DNA of 64,000 bases from CAZZHG01 sp964653655. Its GTDB lineage: Bacteria; Bdellovibrionota; FAC87; UBA2466. The notes under the pieces are model-generated. The model was given only the letters and a program-made list of their open reading frames with translations. It did no database searches and was not told the DNA's origin. The stretch spans positions 1-64,000 of the forward strand of contig CAZZHG010000002.1 in assembly GCA_964653655.1 (NCBI GenBank), given 5' to 3'. Below are positions 50,050 through 57,954 of the stretch, one piece after another; the first letter of the stretch is position 1; each line of letters opens with the position of its first letter. Position numbers and translations under genes: made by a program.

Positions 50050-51122
50050 GCCACTTCGAACTCGGAGAGTACTCCGTAGTGATCGGAGATGCGGGGCGGA
50101 AGTTTTCCCGCCGCGGGGAGGGACTCACTCAAGGGCCGGTCGAACACCACGCGGGAGCCGACGGTTCTGACTTTCGGGGAAGGCGATGCGAAGAGGTAGT
50201 CGATGCGGACGTCGGGACTTCCCCGGAAGTGTCCGCTGTTCTTGTAGGGATTGCGGGAATCGTCGGTGGCGCCTTTTTCATCCGCCGCCGCTCCGGCGCG
50301 GAAGGTGTCCTGAAAGAGTCCGCCCCGTTCCTGACCCAGCAGAGCGTACTCGCCCGTGGGCCGAGTCTCGCCGCCGTGGCATTGCTCCGGGGCCGCATTC
50401 AGATCGACGCCGAGAAGGGCGAACTCGGCAACCCGGGTCTTTTCAATCCAGCGGGCGAGCTCGCCGGCTTGCTGCAGGCGGTTTCGGCATTGGTCCGCGT
50501 CGTAGCTTTGCGTGCGTCCGTCGTAGGAAACGGCGCCCAGGTGGCTGTTATAGAGGTCCACCCAGCCGAGCGAGGGCAACTGCACTTGCGTGTGAATGGC
50601 GCCCTTCGCGATGAAAACCTCGTCGTGCCTCGTCCAGGTCGAAAAATGCATCACGTCGGTTTTCGACGAGAGAGGAAAGCGGGAAAAGATCTGGAGGCCA
50701 TTGCCCATCTTCTTTCGCATTTGATCGAGCGCGATGGAGCCGGCGGCGAGCGCCGCGAGGCTGCTTCCTCCGAGGGCGAGTAACGATCCCGTGCCGGCAT
50801 CGCCGCCGGAAGCCGCGAGAGTGAAGGGAAGCATGAGGCCGACGCTCGCGAGATGGCCCGGAGCGAGGCTCGGAAAAGTTTCTCCCAGCTGGGGGGCCGC
50901 CGAGGTCTCGTACGGATAACCCTCGCGGGCGAAAGCTTCGCGCAGTTGGCGGCGGTGTTTCGGGTCCCAGACTTCCTGGCAGAACACGATGTCCGCGCCG
51001 GTGCTTTTTACGAGGGAAGGAAGCAGCCGGGCCCGTTCTTCGACGGCGGGAGCGAGGTTAACTCCGAAAGGGAGCCTCAAGAGCCAGGTGTTGATTGTGA
51101 GAGCTCGAAAGCGAGGTCGCAT
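50046..51122 (-). CDS. Endonuclease/exonuclease/phosphatase-family enzyme (sphingomyelinase-like)
   Basis: 358 residues. EEP-fold motifs in order: ALTINTWLLRLP, VFCQEVWDPKHRRQL with the metal Glu, YNSHLGAVSYDG, LLGVDLNAAPE with the catalytic Asp/Asn, RIDYLFAS and SDHYGVLSEF. The order and wording resemble neutral sphingomyelinases. A hydrophobic Ala/Gly/Leu-rich insertion near residues 95-140 could touch a membrane. No signal peptide. It could cleave a phosphodiester in a phospholipid or sphingolipid; the substrate is not determined. Confidence 0.75.
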   Translation of the reverse strand: MRPRFRALTINTWLLRLPFGVNLAPAVEERARLLPSLVKSTGADIVFCQEVWDPKHRRQLREAFAREGYPYETSAAPQLGETFPSLAPGHLASVGLMLPFTLAASGGDAGTGSLLALGGSSLAALAAGSIALDQMRKKMGNGLQIFSRFPLSSKTDVMHFSTWTRHDEVFIAKGAIHTQVQLPSLGWVDLYNSHLGAVSYDGRTQSYDADQCRNRLQQAGELARWIEKTRVAEFALLGVDLNAAPEQCHGGETRPTGEYALLGQERGGLFQDTFRAGAAADEKGATDDSRNPYKNSGHFRGSPDVRIDYLFASPSPKVRTVGSRVVFDRPLSESLPAAGKLPPRISDHYGVLSEFEVA

Positions 51123-51327
51123 CGGCTTCTCCCGTTGGCGGCGCTTTCTTCGCCGCTTGTTTCACCTTAATTGTCGGTTGGGAGCACTAAGGATTCGGGA
51201 AGGTACCGTTATTTTTTCGATAAGAACGATTTTCCTTTGGGTTCGGACTTTTAGATCGACGGAAAATCCATGCTGCTGCGTGCGGCGGCGCGATCTTGAC
51301 CGATCCTTTATGGGAGATTGGATTGGG

Positions 51328-51618
51328 TTAGTTGAGTTCGTTGAAGCTTCGGATCTTGAGGGCGGGCTTTCGCAAGGGAGCTTCGTTGGTTCCCGAAGGC
51401 GTCGCTTGATTCACCATCTCGCGCTCGCGGGGAGGCGCGGGCTGAGTGGCCGCGGCCGGTGCGGCGGGAGTGGCCGCTGCTGCCGCGGCTTCCGCCGAGG
51501 CGTTGGTCGACGACACGAAGGCATTCTTGAAAACGTCGCTGTCCTGGCAAGCGGCGCAAGCCAAAACCCGCGACGCGGGAAGCAGCAGCACCACAATTAA
51601 GGCGAGCCTCGTTCTCAT
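51328..51618 (-). CDS. Small secreted protein with CAAC motif
   Basis: Start chosen at ATG 51618 (MRTRLALIVVLLLPASRVLA), since the longer frame upstream is non-coding in style; 96 residues. The mature N-terminus is ACAACQDSDVFKNAF, with a C-x-x-C pair, followed by an Ala/Thr/Pro-rich region and a basic end. Short proteins with this CxxCxDSD start are found in related bacteria, but no function is recalled. The region 51123-51327 upstream of the phosphodiesterase holds no gene that I can see. Confidence 0.6.
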   Translation of the reverse strand: MRTRLALIVVLLLPASRVLACAACQDSDVFKNAFVSSTNASAEAAAAAATPAAPAAATQPAPPREREMVNQATPSGTNEAPLRKPALKIRSFNELN

Positions 51619-51756
51619 ATGCTCACCAAGAGGTACAAGTCCCAGGCCAAAACCCCCAGCCTTGAGGCAAGGTGTATTCGGGCGGAATGCGCGGCCATCT
51701 TCCAGCCACCCGCCCTGCGTCGGGACGGAAGGGCCCCGCCCCGGTATCGTTTTCGG

Positions 51757-52746
51757 GTGCGGATTCTCATCGATGTCGTCCATCCGGCCCAGGCGCATTT
51801 CTTCCGCCCGATCGTCGAGCGGCTCGGAAAACGCGGGCACGAAGTTCTGGTCACCTCCCGTCAAAAAGACTGCACGATCGATTTGCTCGATTCCTTCGCC
51901 ATCGCCCATACGCCGCTGACTACGGCCGCGCGCACGAAGCTCGGTCTCGTGAAGGAAATGCTCGTGCGCGACGCGCGCCTTGCCCGCGTGGCCAGAAAGT
52001 TCCGCCCGGACCTGGTCGTCGGAAAGGAAGCCGCCTGCGCCCATCAGGTCGCGTGGCTACTCGGGATTCCTTCTCTGGCTTTCGACGACACCGACGATGC
52101 TCGCTGGCAGCGCCGTCTCTCTTTGCCGTTCGCCACCCGCCGGGCCGCGGACCCGCGGGCGGGGGTGCCGTCTTCCACCGCCGTTCCCGGTGTGAGCGCG
52201 GTCGGATATCTCCATCCCAATAGGGTTTCCTCTTCCGTTTATCACGGCTCGGTTCTCGTGCGTTTGGTGGGCTGGACGGCGAGCCACGATGCCGGAGCGA
52301 CGGGGATTGAAATCGAAAAGATAGCAGGGCTTGTGAAGAAACTCTCCGCCTTCGGAAGAGTTTTCGTGAGCTCGGAGAGGCGCTTGCCCGCCGACTTGCA
52401 GCCGCACCGCTTGAAAATTCCGGCCGCGCACTTTCACTCGTGGCTTGCCGGTTGCCGCCTTCAAGTCGGCGAGAGCGCGACGCTCGCCGCGGAGAGCGCG
52501 ATCCTCGGGGTGCCGTCGGTTTACTGCGGCTCGCGCCGGCTCTGGTACACGGATCTTCTAGAAGCGAAGGGGCTCGTCACTTGCGTCCGATCCGCCGGGG
52601 AAAGTGCCGCCGCCGCCCGCAAATGGACGGAGCTCCCTCGTGAGATTTATCTCGCCCGGAGGGACGCCTACCTCGAGGAGGTCGGCGATCCCGTGGATCG
52701 CTGGGTCGAGACCATTGAAAAGGCTGGATTTTCAGGCCTTTCCTAG
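51757..52746 (+). CDS. DUF354 family protein (GT-B-like)
   Basis: Start chosen at GTG 51757 (VRILIDVVHPAQAHF); the open frame upstream has no coding look. 329 residues. MRILIDVVHPAHVHFF-type opening, then VLVTSRQKDCTIDLLDSF and LVVGKEAACAHQVAWLLGIP, SLAFDDTDDA. The second half has VFVSSERRLP and GESATLAAESAILGVPSVY, typical of DUF354, which has the GT-B fold of UDP-GlcNAc epimerase-like proteins. A role in surface-glycan synthesis is likely but not proven. Confidence 0.82.
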   Translation: MRILIDVVHPAQAHFFRPIVERLGKRGHEVLVTSRQKDCTIDLLDSFAIAHTPLTTAARTKLGLVKEMLVRDARLARVARKFRPDLVVGKEAACAHQVAWLLGIPSLAFDDTDDARWQRRLSLPFATRRAADPRAGVPSSTAVPGVSAVGYLHPNRVSSSVYHGSVLVRLVGWTASHDAGATGIEIEKIAGLVKKLSAFGRVFVSSERRLPADLQPHRLKIPAAHFHSWLAGCRLQVGESATLAAESAILGVPSVYCGSRRLWYTDLLEAKGLVTCVRSAGESAAAARKWTELPREIYLARRDAYLEEVGDPVDRWVETIEKAGFSGLS

Positions 52747-52757
52747 CGTTCCAGACC

Positions 52758-52774
52758 TGGATCAGAATGATCCA
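52758..52774. promoter_or_regulatory. Palindrome upstream of the TIGR02147 regulator
   Basis: TGGATCA and TGATCCA arms of 7 bp flank a GAA spacer, located 44 bp before the regulator's start codon. It may be an operator for autoregulation; a partial second GATCC lies at 52783-52788. Confidence 0.4.
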
Positions 52775-52817
52775 AATAGAATTGATCCGCGACGCGCGAA
52801 TATGCGATTTTGAGTAC

Positions 52818-53621
52818 ATGCTTCTGGAACTGAACTGCTACCGGACCTTCCTGTCGGAGGAGCTTGCCCGGCGGACCAAGGCCCACCCCAGGTACTCCCA
52901 GCGGGCCTTCGCGCGCGACTTAGGCATGAGCGCGGGCGAACTTTCCGAAGTCCTCCAGCAAAAGCGCCGCCTCAGCGTGCGCTCGGCGCTCAAAGTCGCC
53001 CGTTACCTTTCGCTCAATCCCACTGAAACCAAGCACCTCCTCTATCTCGTGCAGCTCGACGGCGCCGAGGAGACGAAAGAGGTTTTGGATCGTGGTTCGT
53101 GGCAGCCGCTTCCCGGCGACGGCGCGACCGGGCTCGATCGGTTCCGGCTGGTTTCGGATTGGACATGTTTTGCGATCCTCAACCTCGCCGAGTGCGACAA
53201 TTTCCGCCCCCGCGAAAGCTGGATTTCGCGCCGGCTCGGCATTTCCGCCGCCCAGGTGCGAGTGGCTCTCGGAAGGCTGGAGCGGGTGGGGCTTGCGAAA
53301 AAAGTTCAGGGACGCTGGCTCTTTCCGAAAGGCGACATCGCCGCTCCCGAGGGAGTGCCGTCGGAGTCCATCCGCGCGTACCACGCGCAGATTCTCGAAC
53401 GCGCGGCGAGAGCCCTCGAGCTGCAGCCCGCCCATGAGCGGGAGTTCGCCGGCGTGGGATTCGCCGCGGATCCGAAGCAGCTTCCCGCCATGAAAAAAGA
53501 CGTGAGCCACTTTCTCGACGAAATGGTCGCGAAATACGGCAAGGGCAAGAACCGCACGGAAGTTTATCAATTGGAAATGGCTTTATTTCGGCTGACCGAA
53601 GGAGACTCTAATGGACACTAA
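52818..53621 (+). CDS. TIGR02147 family transcriptional regulator
   Basis: Start set at ATG 52818 (MLLELNCYRTFLSEELARR); 267 residues, the usual family length. RAFARDLGMSAGELSEVLQQKRRLSVRSALKVARYL (in parts FARDLGMSAGELSEVLQQ, KRRLSVRSALKVARYL) is an N-terminal helix-turn-helix. It is followed by LNPTETKHLLYLVQLD and a second winged-helix-like part with WISRRLGISAAQVRVALGRLE. The C-terminal YQLEMALFRLTE ends the conserved core. The gene overlaps the next one by 11 bp, so it probably controls that exported protein. This family is found mainly in Bdellovibrionota and Fibrobacterota. Confidence 0.88.
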   Translation: MLLELNCYRTFLSEELARRTKAHPRYSQRAFARDLGMSAGELSEVLQQKRRLSVRSALKVARYLSLNPTETKHLLYLVQLDGAEETKEVLDRGSWQPLPGDGATGLDRFRLVSDWTCFAILNLAECDNFRPRESWISRRLGISAAQVRVALGRLERVGLAKKVQGRWLFPKGDIAAPEGVPSESIRAYHAQILERAARALELQPAHEREFAGVGFAADPKQLPAMKKDVSHFLDEMVAKYGKGKNRTEVYQLEMALFRLTEGDSNGH

Positions 53622-54951
53622 ATGGGTTTTGGTTGCGCTGCTCGCCGCTACCGCCGCGCAGGGCGCGACTAAAGTAGGCAACGGGGACGACGGCGCCGAT
53701 CTCGAGGGTGGCGCGCCGGTCACGGACGGCGTTCTCATCGAAGCCCGCGATCTGGCGGTGAAGCGTCTCGAAGCTTTGAACGTGTCAGGCATCGCCGGGC
53801 TCGGCCAGCTCCTTCCGGAAGCCCGCGGCGCGAAGCTCGTCATGGCGAAGGAAGACGTGGAAGCCCGCGTACTCGAGGACGAAGGCGCCTTCCACGTGAA
53901 CCTCATGGGCAAGGTTTACGCGCGCACGTTTCCCGAGTCCCACGCGGCCACCCGCTTCTTTCCGGCCGCTTTGAAGCTCGACAAGGATCAGTTGGTCGCC
54001 CTCCACATTCACGAAGCTTTGCACCGGGCGTTGCCGGAGAGCGCCCGTGAGGACGAGCAGGCGGTGGCCGAGATCACCCTCGCCATCACTTCCTCCGACT
54101 CGAACCACGATCGGGTCCGCCATACCGTCGAGAAACTCGTGCCGGAAGCAAGCGCTCCGGTTGCCGCAAACGGCGGCAAGCCGCCCGAAGTCGAGCATTT
54201 CAAGACGCCGTCTGAAATCGGCTACAAGTACACGCTGTACCAGACCGGCAACTCGGACTCTCGTTTTCCAATTCAGGCGATGCACTCGGTGGTGAGCGAT
54301 CTGTATCCCTTCGGCGGAATGAACGCGCCGTTCGGGTTCGGCATCGAAGCTTCGCTCGTGCGCGATTCGAAGGGCAGCCACATGGGCCCCCTCGGTCTCT
54401 CGATGAAACTTCGCGCCTGGACGATTCGTGATTTCGCCATCGGCTTCTGGGCGAACGCTTCGCTCAACACTCTCTCGGCCGACGAGCTTCGTAATTCTCC
54501 GTTCGGACGCGACGTAGTTTCGGCCGGCATCTCGATGCGCAAGGAGCTGAAGCATCTATACGTCGAAAACCGCATCGGCATCAGCTTCGCGGGCGATGCA
54601 TCCCATCATCTGGGGAAGGTGGACTATACTTACGACTACGGCCACGTGTGGGACGTGCAAGTGAAGGCGGGCGCGAGAATCTGGAAGTTCGATCTCGGTC
54701 TCTACGGCGAAGTGCACCTCGCCGACCACTTGCGGGTTTCGGGCGGCGCATTCAATTATGACAGCGGAAGATACCGGATCGTCTCCGGCGGACCGGAAGT
54801 CGCGTTTCGCACGGACGACATGGTGGCGACGGTCTTCGGGCGCTTCCTGGTGGATGCCACCAAGGGAGCGAACTTCGACTATCTCGGAAACCTCCTCGGC
54901 GCCGGCGTGGCCCAGGGCGGAGTCGGAGCGAGTCTCGGATTCTTTTTCTAA
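53611..54951 (+). CDS. Outer-membrane beta-barrel protein with HEALH motif
   Basis: 446 residues with a signal peptide (VLVALLAATAAQG). Residues about 25-190 form a soluble domain with HIHEALHRALPESAREDEQ; H134-E135-A-L-H138 is an HExxH zinc-protease pattern, and a Glu cluster at 148 may supply the third ligand. Residues about 200-446 are alternating strands (YLYPFGGMN region, GLSMKLRAW, VENRIGISFAG, YDYGHVWDVQVKAGARIW) ending in GASLGFFF, the terminal Phe of a barrel. It is translationally coupled to the TIGR02147 regulator. Protease activity is a hypothesis. Confidence 0.7.
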   Translation: MDTKWVLVALLAATAAQGATKVGNGDDGADLEGGAPVTDGVLIEARDLAVKRLEALNVSGIAGLGQLLPEARGAKLVMAKEDVEARVLEDEGAFHVNLMGKVYARTFPESHAATRFFPAALKLDKDQLVALHIHEALHRALPESAREDEQAVAEITLAITSSDSNHDRVRHTVEKLVPEASAPVAANGGKPPEVEHFKTPSEIGYKYTLYQTGNSDSRFPIQAMHSVVSDLYPFGGMNAPFGFGIEASLVRDSKGSHMGPLGLSMKLRAWTIRDFAIGFWANASLNTLSADELRNSPFGRDVVSAGISMRKELKHLYVENRIGISFAGDASHHLGKVDYTYDYGHVWDVQVKAGARIWKFDLGLYGEVHLADHLRVSGGAFNYDSGRYRIVSGGPEVAFRTDDMVATVFGRFLVDATKGANFDYLGNLLGAGVAQGGVGASLGFFF

Positions 54952-54963
54952 GGGGTAGGGGCG

Positions 54964-55623
54964 ATGAAGCGCGTTGGTTGGTGGATTGAAATTGCCGTTT
55001 TGGTTTTCGCGCTCACGGGCTGCGCGGACTGGTCGATCGGCAAGAAGGAGTACCCGACGGTCGCCGTCGCCTATTCCCTCGATGCCGTCAAACAGATCTC
55101 CCCGACGATTACCGACGGAGACGATCCGCTTACCTACGGCCAGGCCCGTTACGACGTCGGCCCCGCCAGCCGGCTGCTTCTGCGCTACGAAAGTTTCGCG
55201 ACCTACACGGATAAAGTGGATGTATCTGGCGCCAAGAAGGTGAAGGTGCAGATCACCGTCGAATCGGATCCCGCCGAAGCCCGTACTCGATTGAAACTCT
55301 GCCCGCTCGTCGCCGACTGGATGATGCTTGCGACGTGGCGCTCTGCCCATCCTTTCGGTCCGGGCGGCCAGTGGCAAACCCAAGGGGCGGACTTCGAAAC
55401 CGTTTCCTGCATTTCGGCCGATGCGGTGCCCGCTTCGCCGGACCCTTCGTTCAAGCCGGAAGACCTTCTCTTCGACATGACCCAGTGGTTCATCGATTTC
55501 CCCCGGGGCCGCGGCCTCAATTACGGTTGGGTTTTGACCGCCACTTCCGACGTTCGTCTCGTTGGCGAGACCTCGGGGGCCCATTCGCCCCGCGTCTTCT
55601 TCGAAAAATTTCTCGGCTTCTGA
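54964..55623 (+). CDS. Lipoprotein of unknown function
   Basis: 219 residues. Lipobox LTGC with Cys20. The mature part is beta-rich, with two Cys (KLCPLVAD, VSCISAD). It has a Trp-rich segment (WRSAHPFGPGGQWQTQGAD) and ends FEKFLGF. 12 bp after the barrel gene, so probably the third gene of the regulator-barrel-lipoprotein operon. Family not recognised. Confidence 0.65.
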   Translation: MKRVGWWIEIAVLVFALTGCADWSIGKKEYPTVAVAYSLDAVKQISPTITDGDDPLTYGQARYDVGPASRLLLRYESFATYTDKVDVSGAKKVKVQITVESDPAEARTRLKLCPLVADWMMLATWRSAHPFGPGGQWQTQGADFETVSCISADAVPASPDPSFKPEDLLFDMTQWFIDFPRGRGLNYGWVLTATSDVRLVGETSGAHSPRVFFEKFLGF

Positions 55624-55736
55624 GTTACACCGGATTGTCTTGCCCGACGCTCCAAATCACGCGAAAACCGCCTTGGAAAAGGCTGTCCGAACCCAGCCAT
55701 TCCGGCTAGGATTTTGCGGATATCCCGGAGGCATCC

Positions 55737-56525
55737 ATGGCGTCTAAAACAGCCCTGATAACGGGGGCCTCGAGCGGTCTCGGGGTCGAGTTCCTGAAAC
55801 TCTATGCCGCGGACGGTTACGATCTGATTCTGGTCGCCCGCTCCGAGGGAAAGCTGAAAGAGATAGCGGCGGGCCTAGAAAAATCCCACTCCATCAAGGC
55901 TCATGTTCTCACCTGCGATCTTTCGGAACCCGGTTCTCCGGACACACTGTTTGCGCAAATCGAAAAGAAGGGACTCACCGTCGATGCTCTCGTGAACAAC
56001 GCGGGCTACGGAGACTTCGGATTTTTTACGGAGACGAGTCTCGAGAAAGAATTGGGGATGATGCAGCTGAACATGGTTTCGCTCGCTCATCTCACGAAGC
56101 TCTGCTTGAAGGGCATGAAGAAACGCGGCTCTGGAGAAATCCTCAACGTCGCTTCCACCGCGGCCTTTCAGCCGGGGCCCCTCATGGCGATTTACTACGC
56201 GACGAAAGCGTTCGTGCTTTCCTTCTCGGAAGCTTTGAACAACGAGCTCGCGGGGACGGGCGTGAAGGTGTCGGCGCTTTGCCCCGGCCCAACGGAAACC
56301 GGATTCGTGAAAGCGGCCGCGATGGAAGAGTCGAAGCTCTTCAAGCAGGGCGGAGTAATGGCGGCCGATACCGTCGCGCGCATCGGCTACCAGGGAGTGA
56401 AGGCGGGCCGACCGGTCGTCATTCCCGGTTTGCGCAACAAGGTGATGGCCCAGGGTCATCGGTTTTTTCCGCGGACGTTGCTCACCAGCGTAGTCCGGCG
56501 CGTGCAAGCGAGGGCCGGTACCTAA
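55737..56525 (+). CDS. Short-chain dehydrogenase (DltE/YbbO type)
   Basis: 262 residues, ATG 55737 behind GGAGG. TGASSGLGVEFLKLYA is the cofactor motif and LVNNAGYGDFGFF the NAG block. ILNVASTAAFQPGP, YYATKAFVLSFSEAL (YxxxK) and LCPGPTETGF follow. This is the classical SDR type with DltE-like wording, which reduces acyl or carbonyl groups of unknown substrates. The next gene, the kinase, starts 1 bp after its stop. Confidence 0.9.
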   Translation: MASKTALITGASSGLGVEFLKLYAADGYDLILVARSEGKLKEIAAGLEKSHSIKAHVLTCDLSEPGSPDTLFAQIEKKGLTVDALVNNAGYGDFGFFTETSLEKELGMMQLNMVSLAHLTKLCLKGMKKRGSGEILNVASTAAFQPGPLMAIYYATKAFVLSFSEALNNELAGTGVKVSALCPGPTETGFVKAAAMEESKLFKQGGVMAADTVARIGYQGVKAGRPVVIPGLRNKVMAQGHRFFPRTLLTSVVRRVQARAGT

Positions 56526-56526
56526 C

Positions 56527-57942
56527 GTGCGCTGGGCGGACTTTCAAACCGAGAAAGAGATCGGGCGCGGGGCGACCGCGCGGGTCTGGCTCGCCCGGCG
56601 CGTCGGCGAGCCCGATCCGATCTGTTTGAAGGTCTTTCACCCGGGACTCGGCGAAGCGGCCGAGCGGCGCATTTTGCGCGAAGCCGAGCTCTCGGCGAGC
56701 CTCGTCCATCCGAACATCGTGCGCGTGATGGGCCCGGTCGAGGAGCACGACACGGCGGTTCTCGCCCTAGAATATTTCGACGGCGGCAATCTCGAACTGT
56801 TTCAGGCGAGTCTTCCCTACGTGCTTCCGGAAGTTTCCGTCGCGCTCACCATCGAAATGCTGAAGGCGCTCGAGTTCGCTCATTCCCTCGGCGTCATCCA
56901 CAGGGACATGAAGCCCGCCAACGTTTTGCTCGATAAGGCCGGTCGCGTGGCGCTTGCCGACTTCGGTCTCGCCAGAATCACGGGCAGCGAATTGACCACG
57001 TCGCTCGGGCTGCTCGGTTCCGTCGACTACATGTCGCCCGAGCAGGTCATCGGCGAGTCCGCCGCGGCGGCGTCCGATCTGTTCTCGGTCACTTCCGTTC
57101 TTTACTACCTTGTCACCGGCACGCGCCCGTTCACCCGGGTCACGGCGGTCGCCACCATGAACGCCATCCGCGAGGAAAATCCGGAGCCGCCCCAGAAGAG
57201 AAATCCGAAAATCAGTGCGGAGCTTTCCCGGCTCATTTTGAAAGGGCTGCAAAAGAACCCGGCCGCGCGTTTCAGTAGCGCCGCCGAGTATCGGGCCGCC
57301 TTGGAGCAATACCTTTCGGAAATCGGGCTTCGCACTTTCTCCTTCGCCGAATGGAAGCGCGATCCGTCCAGTCAGACGATGGCGAATCTGGAGCTCTCGG
57401 CCGAGGCGCTCATTCGCAACGCCGAGGGCTGGCTCGCGAAGGGGCAGTGGGGGAAATTCCTGCAGACTCTCGGGCATCTTTCGCTGAAAGCGCCGAACAC
57501 GCCGGCGCTTGCCCGCCTCACTAAGGCTTACCGTAGCGTTCGCCGGCGCCGCCGCAAGGCCGCCGTCCTCCTCTGGTCCGGCGCGGCCGCGGCCGTGTTG
57601 CTTTTGGTTTGGGGCGTATGGTTCCGAGCTCCTTCGGCGCCTCCCGCGCCCCCGGTGGCCGCCGTTCCGGCTCCCGCGCCCGCTCGTCCGGCGAGAGTCG
57701 CGAAAGGGGCGAAGGTCGCCAAAGTGGAAAAGGCGCCCGCGCCGCCCAGTGGAAAAATCGATTTCCAGATTCCCGAAAACGTCACTGCCTACTGGGACGG
57801 CAAGAAAATCGATCCGAAGAAGGGCCTCGTCGGAGAAAAGCTCGGCGAGCACTGGATTTTGCTCGAGCGCGAGGGGTTCGATCCCATTCGAAGCAAGGTT
57901 CAAGTAAGAGCGGACGTTCCCACGGTCATCAAAGTCGATTGA
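56527..57942 (+). CDS. Membrane Ser/Thr protein kinase with PEGA-like tail
   Basis: 471 residues from GTG 56527. Hanks kinase: glycine loop GRGATARV, ATP-binding Lys35, Glu in REAELSASLVHPN, catalytic Asp127 in VIHRDMKPANVLL, Asp145 in ADFGLAR, and SVDYMSPEQV. A basic juxtamembrane part (RRRRRKAAV) leads to one membrane helix (about residues 340-362). The extracytoplasmic tail is Pro/Ala-rich, then has a PEGA-like domain (YWDGKKIDPKKGL, HWILLEREGFDPIRSKVQV). It probably phosphorylates the FHA-containing sigma54 activator encoded 12 bp downstream; this pairing is inferred. Confidence 0.88.
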   Translation: MRWADFQTEKEIGRGATARVWLARRVGEPDPICLKVFHPGLGEAAERRILREAELSASLVHPNIVRVMGPVEEHDTAVLALEYFDGGNLELFQASLPYVLPEVSVALTIEMLKALEFAHSLGVIHRDMKPANVLLDKAGRVALADFGLARITGSELTTSLGLLGSVDYMSPEQVIGESAAAASDLFSVTSVLYYLVTGTRPFTRVTAVATMNAIREENPEPPQKRNPKISAELSRLILKGLQKNPAARFSSAAEYRAALEQYLSEIGLRTFSFAEWKRDPSSQTMANLELSAEALIRNAEGWLAKGQWGKFLQTLGHLSLKAPNTPALARLTKAYRSVRRRRRKAAVLLWSGAAAAVLLLVWGVWFRAPSAPPAPPVAAVPAPAPARPARVAKGAKVAKVEKAPAPPSGKIDFQIPENVTAYWDGKKIDPKKGLVGEKLGEHWILLEREGFDPIRSKVQVRADVPTVIKVD

Positions 57943-57954
57943 GCGGAGAAGAGT

